Source: Burkholderiales bacterium (GTDB lineage Bacteria; Pseudomonadota; Gammaproteobacteria; Burkholderiales; Burkholderiaceae_C). From it: DNA of 21,667 nt. Position 1 is the first letter of the stretch; the number at the start of each line of letters is the position of its first letter. Under the pieces are notes generated by a model. The model was given only the letters and a program-made list of their open reading frames with translations, made no database searches and was not told the origin of the DNA. The DNA is taken from positions 1 to 21,667 of the forward strand of contig SXSX01000211.1 of the NCBI GenBank assembly GCA_005793295.1, given 5' to 3'. Of the stretch, positions 1 through 6,797 are shown piece by piece. The position numbers were made by a program, and so were the translations under genes.

Positions 1-1
1 G

Positions 2-391
2 CTGGGCAAGGTCGGCGAACCGGAAGTACGAACCGTGTTTTACTTCTCGTTGGGAACAGCCTTTGTGGGGTTGGTAGGTATTGGATTTTCGGGCATGACG
101 CCTTGGCAGGCAGTTTCCTGGGAAGACGCTGCTTGGGTCATTCCTATTGGCATTTTGGCCTCACTCGGTCAATGGTGCATGACACGGGCTTACCGCAAGG
201 GCTCGACCTTGGTGGTTGCCACCATGCAATATTTCGGCATCGTGTTTGCCTGCTTCTACAGTTTGGTTGTTTTTGGAGATGTGATCGCGCCCATGGGCTG
301 GGCCGGAATCGCAGTCATTGTCGCAAGCGGTATTTTGGCTACGATTTTGCGAACCCGTGCCATGCCCAATACCCCCCCAGAGGAACACTAA
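2..391 (+). CDS. EamA/DMT-family transporter, C-terminal part (5' end outside window)
   Basis: The reading frame is open from the left edge and ends at TAA 389-391, so only about the last 129 residues are present. What is visible is almost entirely hydrophobic: roughly four membrane segments joined by short loops, with a WCMTRAY segment and a C-terminal tail ending in PPEEH. The pattern of a helix after a short polar linker and the closing helix (a glycine/alanine/valine-rich segment before a basic tail) fits the second EamA repeat of drug/metabolite transporters, which are inner-membrane exporters or permeases of about 300 residues. The substrate cannot be read from the sequence. The next gene, sseA, starts 2 bases after the stop, so the two are probably cotranscribed. 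An internal ATG at 35 is not the true start, because family-like sequence continues upstream of it. Confidence 0.8.
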   Translation: MGKVGEPEVRTVFYFSLGTAFVGLVGIGFSGMTPWQAVSWEDAAWVIPIGILASLGQWCMTRAYRKGSTLVVATMQYFGIVFACFYSLVVFGDVIAPMGWAGIAVIVASGILATILRTRAMPNTPPEEH

Positions 392-393
392 CG

Positions 394-1260
394 ATGTATT
401 CCACCCTCATCTCAACATCTGAGCTCCAAGAGCTACTGCAAAGTGGCGCTCCTTGCATGGTTTTTGATTGCAGTTTTGATCTTGCTCAACCCGATGCAGG
501 AATCCAAATGTTTAAGGCGTCTCATCTGCCTGGAGCGGTCTACGCGAATTTAAATATCGACCTGAGCGCCAAAGGCGATCGCTTGCGCACAGGCGCTGAG
601 AGCGGCGGACGCCATCCGCTTCCCTCTCGGGAAAACTTTGCCAACTGGTTAGGCCAGATAGGATTTGGAAACGACATGCAGGCTGTTGTCTACGACCGCC
701 AAGGAGCCAGTTACTGCGGGCGACTTTGGTGGCTGCTGAAATGGTTGGGGCACGAGCGGGTTGCTGTCCTTGATGGTGGGCTACAAGCCTGGCAAGCGTC
801 TGGTGGCGCGGTGGTCCCCGGACCGAGTCAAACGCTTTCCCACACTGTGTTTTCTATCACTGAGCCCTTGGTTGCGCTAGTCAGTGCCGAAACTGTCTTG
901 GGCAATCTAGGGAAAGCGGATCAAACGGTAATAGATGCCCGGGCGGCGCCCCGTTTTCGTGGCGAAGTCGAACCCTTGGACCCTGTCGCAGGGCATATTC
1001 CTGGTGCCTTGAATCGGCCCTTTACAAACAATTTAACCGCTGAGGGTTTCTTTAAATCGAAAGACGTTTTGCGGCATGAGTTTGAAGAACTCTTAGGCGC
1101 AAGACGTCCTGAAAACACCGTACACCATTGCGGAAGTGGTGTTACAGCTATTCCCAATATTTTGGCGATGGCTATTGCTGGGCTTGGAAACACAGCCCTT
1201 TTTGCAGGCAGTTGGAGTGAGTGGTGTAGCGACCCGACAAGACCCGTTGCCCAAGGCTAA
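394..1260 (+). CDS. sseA: 3-mercaptopyruvate sulfurtransferase (tandem rhodanese domains)
   Basis: The 288-residue product has two rhodanese domains, the usual layout for sulfurtransferases of this class (E. coli SseA is 281 residues). The N-terminal, non-catalytic domain covers about residues 5-140 and carries the ASHLPGAVYANL segment. The C-terminal domain holds the active-site loop HHCGSGVTA with catalytic Cys246. The CGSGVT loop is typical of 3-mercaptopyruvate sulfurtransferases, whereas thiosulfate sulfurtransferases usually have CRKGVT; this is the basis for the specific name. The enzyme would move sulfur from mercaptopyruvate to a thiol or cyanide acceptor in the cytoplasm. The ATG at 394 lies 2 bases after the transporter stop and matches the expected N-terminus. 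The same frame is open upstream to 103, but that part only overlaps the transporter in another frame. A thiosulfate specificity cannot be fully excluded. Confidence 0.9.
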   Translation: MYSTLISTSELQELLQSGAPCMVFDCSFDLAQPDAGIQMFKASHLPGAVYANLNIDLSAKGDRLRTGAESGGRHPLPSRENFANWLGQIGFGNDMQAVVYDRQGASYCGRLWWLLKWLGHERVAVLDGGLQAWQASGGAVVPGPSQTLSHTVFSITEPLVALVSAETVLGNLGKADQTVIDARAAPRFRGEVEPLDPVAGHIPGALNRPFTNNLTAEGFFKSKDVLRHEFEELLGARRPENTVHHCGSGVTAIPNILAMAIAGLGNTALFAGSWSEWCSDPTRPVAQG

Positions 1261-1300
1261 AAAGCAGGGCGGGGGCGAGAGCTAGACCCCTACTTTCATT

Positions 1301-2104
1301 TCAGTGCGCCAAGCCACTAACCACTGTTACCAAGAAAATACCCGCCAAAAGCCAAGCAATTTGCGCCGCCGTTTGTCGCAAAGCCAAGCGTTTTTGCAAC
1401 TGCGGGATAAGGTCGGCCAAAGCGACGTAAATAAAGCTGCTGGAGGCAACAACCAAAAAATAGGGCAAGTAATCTTGGAGTTGCTCGACTAACCAATAGC
1501 CCAGAAAACCACCCAATGCCGTGACTGAGCCAGCCATCGACACCTTGACCAGGGCAATGCGTTTGTTGGGGGAGCCCATACGCAAAACAATTAAATCGCC
1601 CATGTGATGCGGAACCTCGTGGGCTAACACTGCCAAAGAGGCAATCACGCCCAAGCGCACATCGGCCATAAACGCGGAGGCAATCAAAACACCGTCGCCA
1701 AAACAATGCACGCTGTCCCCCGCCAAAACAGCCCAGCCGCCGCCCATGGCATCAGGGCCATGCGAGTGAGTGTGAGGATGGTTATGCGAACTGTCCGGTT
1801 TATCGTGTTCTTCATGGGAATGCATCCCATGCTCATGGCCGTGGTGCCACAACTCGGCCTTGTCTAACAAGAAGAAGAAAACCAAACCAACCAATAGGGT
1901 GAGGAACAAGTCGTGGGCGCTGGATTGGCTCTCAAAGGCTTCCGGCAACAAGTGCATAAACGCAGTGGCCAACAAAGCGCCTGCAGCCATACTGAGCATG
2001 TGTTGCGTATACCGGGCCAGCACCCCAAAACTCAAAGCCGCAGCCAACCACACGCTGCCAATGCCGGCGCACAAGGTACCCAAAAAAATTGCCAAGAGAA
2101 TCAT
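1301..2104 (-). CDS. ZIP-family divalent metal transporter
   Basis: This 267-residue membrane protein has about three N-terminal helices, a cytoplasmic-type loop with 12 histidines in about 31 residues, then further helices ending near the C-terminus, the ZIP layout. ZIP proteins import zinc or other divalent metals through the inner membrane. Helix 4 reads DSVHCFGDG and helix 5 reads HEVPHHMGD. These align with the usual HNxxDG and HExPHE metal-site motifs, so the histidine, aspartate and first HE are kept, but Asn is replaced by Cys and the last Glu by His. I chose ATG 2104, with AAGG 6 bases upstream; a TTG one codon earlier is also open. The gene starts 12 bases after the polA stop, so it is probably cotranscribed with polA. 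The metal specificity is unknown and may be altered by these changes. Confidence 0.88.
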   Translation of the reverse strand: MILLAIFLGTLCAGIGSVWLAAALSFGVLARYTQHMLSMAAGALLATAFMHLLPEAFESQSSAHDLFLTLLVGLVFFFLLDKAELWHHGHEHGMHSHEEHDKPDSSHNHPHTHSHGPDAMGGGWAVLAGDSVHCFGDGVLIASAFMADVRLGVIASLAVLAHEVPHHMGDLIVLRMGSPNKRIALVKVSMAGSVTALGGFLGYWLVEQLQDYLPYFLVVASSSFIYVALADLIPQLQKRLALRQTAAQIAWLLAGIFLVTVVSGLAH

Positions 2105-2116
2105 CAAAAACCTTTT

Positions 2117-4897
2117 TTAATGCGCTTTGTCCCAGTTGGGACCCACGCCAATTTCGGCCAGTAGCGGCACCTTCAGTGAAGCAACCTCGGCCATGATGCG
2201 AGGAATTTCTGTGGTTACCCATGACACTTCTTCCTGGGGAACTTCAAACACCAACTCGTCATGAACTTGCATGATCATTTTGGTACCCCGCGCTTGTGTG
2301 TCCAATACGCTTTGAACTTTCACCATACTAAGCTTAATCAGATCCGCCGCCGTGCCTTGCATAGGCGCATTGATCGCAGCCCGCTCAGCGCCTGCTCGGC
2401 GCTGGCCATTAGGCGAGTTGATCTCGGGCAAATACAAGCGCCGGCCAAAAACGGTTTCGACATAGCCTTGAACTTTGGCTTGTTCGCGGGTGGTGTCCAT
2501 GTAGCGCTTGACGCCTGCAAAACGCGCGAAGTAGCGCTCGATGTAATTTTTGGCAGCGGTATTGTCAATCCCTAAATTGCGTGCAAGCCCATAAGCACTC
2601 ATGCCGTAAATCAATCCAAAATTAATGACTTTGGCATAGCGCCGCTGCTCGTTGCTCACCTGGGAAACTTCAACGCCAAAGACTTCAGCAGCGGTAGCAC
2701 GGTGAACATCTAATCCTTGGTGAAAAGCATTGAGCAAGGCTTCATCGGCGCTGATATGGGCCATGATGCGTAATTCAATCTGGCTGTAATCGGCACTCGC
2801 GATTACGCTTCCAGCAGGGGCGATAAAGGCCTCACGTACTCGACGGCCCTCCGCCGTGCGAATCGGAATATTTTGCAAATTAGGGTCGTTACTTGACAAG
2901 CGCCCTGTCACCGCGACGGCTTGCGCGTAATGGGTGTGGACTCGTCCCGTGCGGGGCAGCGCCAACTGTGCTAATTTATCGGTGTAAGTGCCTTTGAGTT
3001 TGGCCAAGCCCCGGTGTTCCAAAATTTTGGCAGGCAAAGGGAAATCTTCAGCCAATTTTTCCAATACTTCTTCATCGGTGCTGGGCGCACCCGTCGCGGT
3101 TTTTTTGACGACAGGCAAGCCCAACTTGGTAAAGAAAATTTCACCAATCTGCTTGGGGCTGCTGAGATTAAAGGGTTGGCCTGCAAGCTCATGCGCTTGG
3201 GTTTCAATCTGCACAATGCGGGCGCCTAATTCATGGCTTTGGGCTGCAAGCGTCGCCGCGTCAATCAAAACGCCGTTGCGCTCAATACGATACAAAGATT
3301 CGCTGCTGGCAATTTCAAGTTCGTACACGAATCGCAACTTTTCATTGCGTTCCAATTGCGGCCACAGTGCCGTATGAACATCCAAGGTCATGTCAGCATC
3401 CTCGCAAGCGTATTCGGACGCACGCGCGATATCGACTTGGTCAATGCTAATTTGGCTAGCTCCTTTACCGCAAAGATCTTCAAAACTCACACCGGAGCGC
3501 CCTAGATGGCGGTCGGCCAAACTGGCTAGGCCGTGGGGCTTATGCACTTCCAAAATATAGCTTTGCAGCATCGTGTCGTGCGTGTAGCCTTGTACTTCAA
3601 TGCCGTGGTTGGCAAAAATATGGCGGTCGTATTTGATGTTTTGGCCTAATTTCAAGCGCTGTGGGTTTTCTAACCAAGGCTTGAGCCGTTCTAACACTTC
3701 GCTGCGCGGGAGTTGGTCTGGAGCGCCAGCATAGGTATGCGCCAAGGGAATGTAAGCCGCTTCACCCACCTTCACACTGAAACTTAATCCAACGATCTCC
3801 GCTCGCATAGCGTCCAGAGAAGTCGTCTCAGTATCCAGCGCAACCAAGTCGGCCATCTGAATGACTTGAAGCCACTTTTCAAAGTTTGCCCACGTTGAGA
3901 TAGTTTCATAGTGGGTTTCAACAGGAACCAAGCGCGCAATCGCCGGTTCCTGCGATTCACCAAACAAACTGTCTTGGGCTGATGCCAACTTGGGCTCTGT
4001 AGCAGTCGGTTTGGGGGAGCTTGCTTTCGCCAACCCTTTAAAACCGACCCGCTCATAAAACGCAAACAAACCGCTGGTATCTTCATCGCTGCGACGTAAA
4101 TCTTCAAGCTTTGGAAGCCCGGGTAACCAAGCCAACAAATCGCAATCGGTTTTGATCGTTAAAAGTTGACGCCCTGTGGGCAGCCAGGTCAGCGCCTTTC
4201 TGAGATTCTCGCCAACAACCCCCTTGATAGCGCCGGCGTTTTCAACGATAGACTGCAAACTACCGTACTCAAGCAACCACTTCACTGCCGTTTTAGGGCC
4301 CACTTTTTCTACCCCGGGGACGTTGTCAACCGTATCACCCACCAACGTTTGGTAGTCCAACATCAACCGCGCAGGGATTCCGAATTCAGCTTCTACCCCA
4401 GCCATGTCCCGGCGCTTTCCGTTCATGGTGTCAATAATTGTGATGCGCTCGTTCACCAGTTGCGCCAAGTCTTTGTCACCGCTACTTACGATCACTTCCA
4501 TGCCTTGGGCTGCGGCCACAACCGCCAAGGTTCCGATCACGTCATCGGCCTCAACCCCCGGAACATCAAGCACTTTCATACCGAGCAACTGCATTAGCGC
4601 GTGGATGGGTTCGATCTGGGCTCGTAAGTCGTCTGGCATGGGGGAGCGGTGTCCCTTGTATTGCGGGTACAAAACATCCCGAAACGTCGGCCCTTTGGCG
4701 TCAAAGACACAGGCTACATAGGCCGCAGGCACTTCTTTGCGAAGCGCTTGCATCATGTTGACCATTCCGCGAATAGCGCCGGTAGGGCTGCTGCTGGGGT
4801 CGCCAGGAATGGCGCGCAAATCGGGCATGGCGTGAAAAGCGCGGTACAGGTAGCTTGATCCATCGATCAACAGAAGGGTGTTTTCGGGTTCTTGCAT
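2117..4897 (-). CDS. polA: DNA polymerase I
   Basis: The product is 926 residues, close to E. coli Pol I (928). It has all three domains in order. The N-terminal 5'-3' nuclease (about 1-290) opens with LLLIDGSSYLYRAFHA. The 3'-5' proofreading domain (about 325-510) keeps its acidic motifs: DTE (Asp355), the NIKYD segment and the YACEDAD segment, so proofreading should be active. The polymerase domain has motif A DYSQIE (Asp703), motif B RRYAKVINFGLIYG and motif C VHDE (Asp880). It fills gaps and removes RNA primers during replication and repair. I chose ATG 4897 because the protein then begins exactly where the family does; a GTG at 4927 would add ten residues of poor match. It is divergent from thrB and lies 12 bases upstream of the ZIP gene. 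Confidence 0.97.
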   Translation of the reverse strand: MQEPENTLLLIDGSSYLYRAFHAMPDLRAIPGDPSSSPTGAIRGMVNMMQALRKEVPAAYVACVFDAKGPTFRDVLYPQYKGHRSPMPDDLRAQIEPIHALMQLLGMKVLDVPGVEADDVIGTLAVVAAAQGMEVIVSSGDKDLAQLVNERITIIDTMNGKRRDMAGVEAEFGIPARLMLDYQTLVGDTVDNVPGVEKVGPKTAVKWLLEYGSLQSIVENAGAIKGVVGENLRKALTWLPTGRQLLTIKTDCDLLAWLPGLPKLEDLRRSDEDTSGLFAFYERVGFKGLAKASSPKPTATEPKLASAQDSLFGESQEPAIARLVPVETHYETISTWANFEKWLQVIQMADLVALDTETTSLDAMRAEIVGLSFSVKVGEAAYIPLAHTYAGAPDQLPRSEVLERLKPWLENPQRLKLGQNIKYDRHIFANHGIEVQGYTHDTMLQSYILEVHKPHGLASLADRHLGRSGVSFEDLCGKGASQISIDQVDIARASEYACEDADMTLDVHTALWPQLERNEKLRFVYELEIASSESLYRIERNGVLIDAATLAAQSHELGARIVQIETQAHELAGQPFNLSSPKQIGEIFFTKLGLPVVKKTATGAPSTDEEVLEKLAEDFPLPAKILEHRGLAKLKGTYTDKLAQLALPRTGRVHTHYAQAVAVTGRLSSNDPNLQNIPIRTAEGRRVREAFIAPAGSVIASADYSQIELRIMAHISADEALLNAFHQGLDVHRATAAEVFGVEVSQVSNEQRRYAKVINFGLIYGMSAYGLARNLGIDNTAAKNYIERYFARFAGVKRYMDTTREQAKVQGYVETVFGRRLYLPEINSPNGQRRAGAERAAINAPMQGTAADLIKLSMVKVQSVLDTQARGTKMIMQVHDELVFEVPQEEVSWVTTEIPRIMAEVASLKVPLLAEIGVGPNWDKAH

Positions 4898-4912
4898 AGC
4901 TCTATTTTGCCT

Positions 4913-4943
4913 TTGATGCAGGAGCACCTCCCGGCTCTACAAT
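4913..4943 (+). promoter_or_regulatory. possible thrB promoter
   Basis: TTGATG (4913-4918) and TACAAT (4938-4943) resemble -35 and -10 boxes for a sigma-70 type promoter, but the 19-base spacer is longer than ideal. A transcript would start near 4950 and give thrB a leader of about 45 bases. The -35 box would sit in the polA leader on the other strand. Inference only. Confidence 0.3.
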
Positions 4944-4994
4944 ACGAATCCATATTTCAGTCGTTTTATTGCGTTTTTTTCACAGGCTAGATTC

Positions 4995-5999
4995 ATGGCG
5001 GTTTACACAGAAGTCTCGATGGACGAGGCCAGCGTTCTTTTCGATCAACTCCAACTGGGCCAATTGCAAAGCCTCGTGGGCTGCGCAGGCGGCATTGAAA
5101 ACACCAACTATTTCGCTTCCACTGACCAAGGCGAATTTGTCTTGACGCTCTTCGAGCGCCTGACAGCTGAGCAACTGCCCTATTACCTTCGGTTAATGAA
5201 ACATCTTGCGGTACAGGGCATCCCCGCACCGAATCCGGCAACCAACGCGAACGGTGACGTTTTGCACGCATTGAACGGAAAGCCTGCCTCCGTCGTTAAC
5301 CGACTATCCGGCAAGAGCGAATTAAACCCTGAGCCGACCCATTGCGCTCAATTGGGTGCCATGCTCGCCAAAATGCATTTAGCCGCAGAGAGTTTTTCGA
5401 TGCGCCAAGACAACCTGCGGGGAATCACATGGTGGAACGAAACGGCGCCAGTGATCTTGCCTTTTTTGTCAACCGAAGAGACTGATTTACTTCAGTCCGA
5501 GCTCGCCTACCAAAACCACGTTGCCAGCGGTGCCGCCTATACGGCGCTTCCAAGAGGGCCGATCCATGCCGATTTGTTTCGAGACAATGCCTTGTTTGTC
5601 GCACCCACTGTTTTGGGCGAAGCCTCTCAGTTAAGCGGTTTCTTTGATTTTTATTTCGCAGGAAACGATGCTTTGCTATTTGATATTGCCGTTTGTCTGA
5701 ACGATTGGTGTGTCGATCTCGATAGCGGCGCACTCAAGCTCCCACAGAGTCAAGCCCTGATTCAAGCCTATGCCAGCGTTCGACCTCTGCATACCGCCGA
5801 ACGCCAATTGCTCCCTGCGATGGCACGTGCTGGGGCTTTGCGGTTTTGGATTTCTCGCCTTTGGGATAAACATTTACCGCGTGAAGCCAGTATGCTGCAA
5901 GCCCATGATCCCGGACGCTTTGAACGCGTGCTTCGTCAACGTATTTCCAACCCCCTGAATGTAGAAATTTTGTTCACCAACCCTGTACACGCCCCATGA
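4995..5999 (+). CDS. thrB: homoserine kinase (APH/choline-kinase fold, type II ThrB)
   Basis: The product (334 residues) phosphorylates L-homoserine with ATP in threonine synthesis, in the cytoplasm. It belongs to the protein-kinase-like homoserine kinases found in many proteobacteria, not to the GHMP-kinase type of E. coli. The N-lobe has the GGIENTNY segment followed by the FVLTLFER strand that carries the nucleotide-site positions. The catalytic loop is HADLFRDN (His191, Asp193, Asn198) and the metal-binding DFY segment follows about 25 residues later (FFDFYFAGND). The ATG at 4995 gives the normal N-terminus. The gene diverges from polA and overlaps the following membrane-protein gene by ATGA (5996-5999), so the two are very likely translated together. 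No other threonine-pathway gene is in the window. Confidence 0.94.
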   Translation: MAVYTEVSMDEASVLFDQLQLGQLQSLVGCAGGIENTNYFASTDQGEFVLTLFERLTAEQLPYYLRLMKHLAVQGIPAPNPATNANGDVLHALNGKPASVVNRLSGKSELNPEPTHCAQLGAMLAKMHLAAESFSMRQDNLRGITWWNETAPVILPFLSTEETDLLQSELAYQNHVASGAAYTALPRGPIHADLFRDNALFVAPTVLGEASQLSGFFDFYFAGNDALLFDIAVCLNDWCVDLDSGALKLPQSQALIQAYASVRPLHTAERQLLPAMARAGALRFWISRLWDKHLPREASMLQAHDPGRFERVLRQRISNPLNVEILFTNPVHAP

Positions 6000-6775
6000 C
6001 ACTCAATTTATTTCCCGCACGGCAAGGTGTGGTCTGGGTCAAGTTAGGGATCAAGACGTTTTTCCGCCAGCCTTTGGCACTCTCCGGTTTGTTTTTTCTA
6101 TTCATGATGAGCATGTCGATCCTCAGCATGATCCCTATCGTTGGCAACGTACTGGCATTAGCGCTGCTTCCAGTGGCTACCTTGGGACTGATGGCTGCAA
6201 CGCGTGAAACGATCAAAGGCAACTTCCCCATGCCTATCGTTTTGATAAGTGGTTTTCGCGCTGGGCGCACTTCCATGCGATCCATGTTGATTCTTGGCGC
6301 CCTTTATGCCATTGGTTTTGTGTTGATTTTGGGCGCTTCCGCTCTCTTTGACGGAGGGAAATTTGCTACGCTGTATTTGGTCGGTGGCAGTCTCAATGCG
6401 GAGACCTTGCAAGACGGAAGTTTTGAAGCGGCTGGGTTGCTGGCACTGAGTTTGTACCTCCCCTTGTCCCTGCTTTTTTGGCATGCACCCGCTTTAGTGC
6501 TTTGGCATGGCTTGTCGCCCAGCAAAAGTTTATTTTTTAGTTTTGTCGCTTGCCTACGCAACTTTTGGGCAATGGCGGTTTACGCAGCGGCGTGGTTTTT
6601 AGTCTTTATTATTGTTGGAACCACGATTGCACTCTTGGCAAGTTTGACCGGAAGCGAAGAATTAGTCGCCGCCATCCTGTTCCCCACAGCCATGCTGATG
6701 GCCTCCATGTTCTTCACCTCCATCTATGTCACATTTGTCGACTGCTTTGGTGAAAACACGGTCCACCTCGCCTAA
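5996..6775 (+). CDS. BPSS1780-family membrane protein of unknown function
   Basis: The 259-residue protein starts with a short amphipathic N-terminus followed by about six hydrophobic segments (roughly residues 28-48, 48-66, 98-118, 145-165, 185-215, 225-250). Polar residues between the first pairs are arginine- and threonine-rich, and the C-terminal helix ends in a TFVDCFGE tail. It resembles the BPSS1780 family of inner-membrane proteins seen in Burkholderiales; no catalytic motif is visible and no function is known to me. It overlaps thrB by four bases and is therefore translationally coupled to it, and converges on uvrD 17 bases later. Its role could be linked to homoserine or threonine metabolism, but that is only inferred from position. 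Confidence 0.75.
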   Translation: MTLNLFPARQGVVWVKLGIKTFFRQPLALSGLFFLFMMSMSILSMIPIVGNVLALALLPVATLGLMAATRETIKGNFPMPIVLISGFRAGRTSMRSMLILGALYAIGFVLILGASALFDGGKFATLYLVGGSLNAETLQDGSFEAAGLLALSLYLPLSLLFWHAPALVLWHGLSPSKSLFFSFVACLRNFWAMAVYAAAWFLVFIIVGTTIALLASLTGSEELVAAILFPTAMLMASMFFTSIYVTFVDCFGENTVHLA

Positions 6776-6797
6776 GCGCATATCACTCGCGCTTAGG
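6771..6797. repeat. perfect inverted repeat carrying both convergent stop codons
   Basis: CCTAAGCGC (6771-6779) and GCGCTTAGG (6789-6797) form a 9-bp perfect stem around a 9-base loop. The left arm contains the TAA of the membrane-protein gene and the right arm contains the TAA of uvrD read on the other strand. Neither side has a T-tract, so it is not a textbook intrinsic terminator, but it could protect both 3' ends or slow polymerase. Confidence 0.7.

Noticed and set aside
103..393. Upstream extension of the sseA reading frame
   Set aside because: It overlaps the transporter in another frame and the translated part is unlike rhodanese proteins; the family start is ATG 394.
1272..1292. GGGG/CCCC pairing between sseA and the ZIP gene as a terminator
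   Set aside because: The stem is only four base pairs with an 11-base loop and no clean T-run directly after it on either strand.
6771..6797. Palindrome as a classical bidirectional terminator
   Set aside because: No T-tract on either side; retained only as an inverted repeat.
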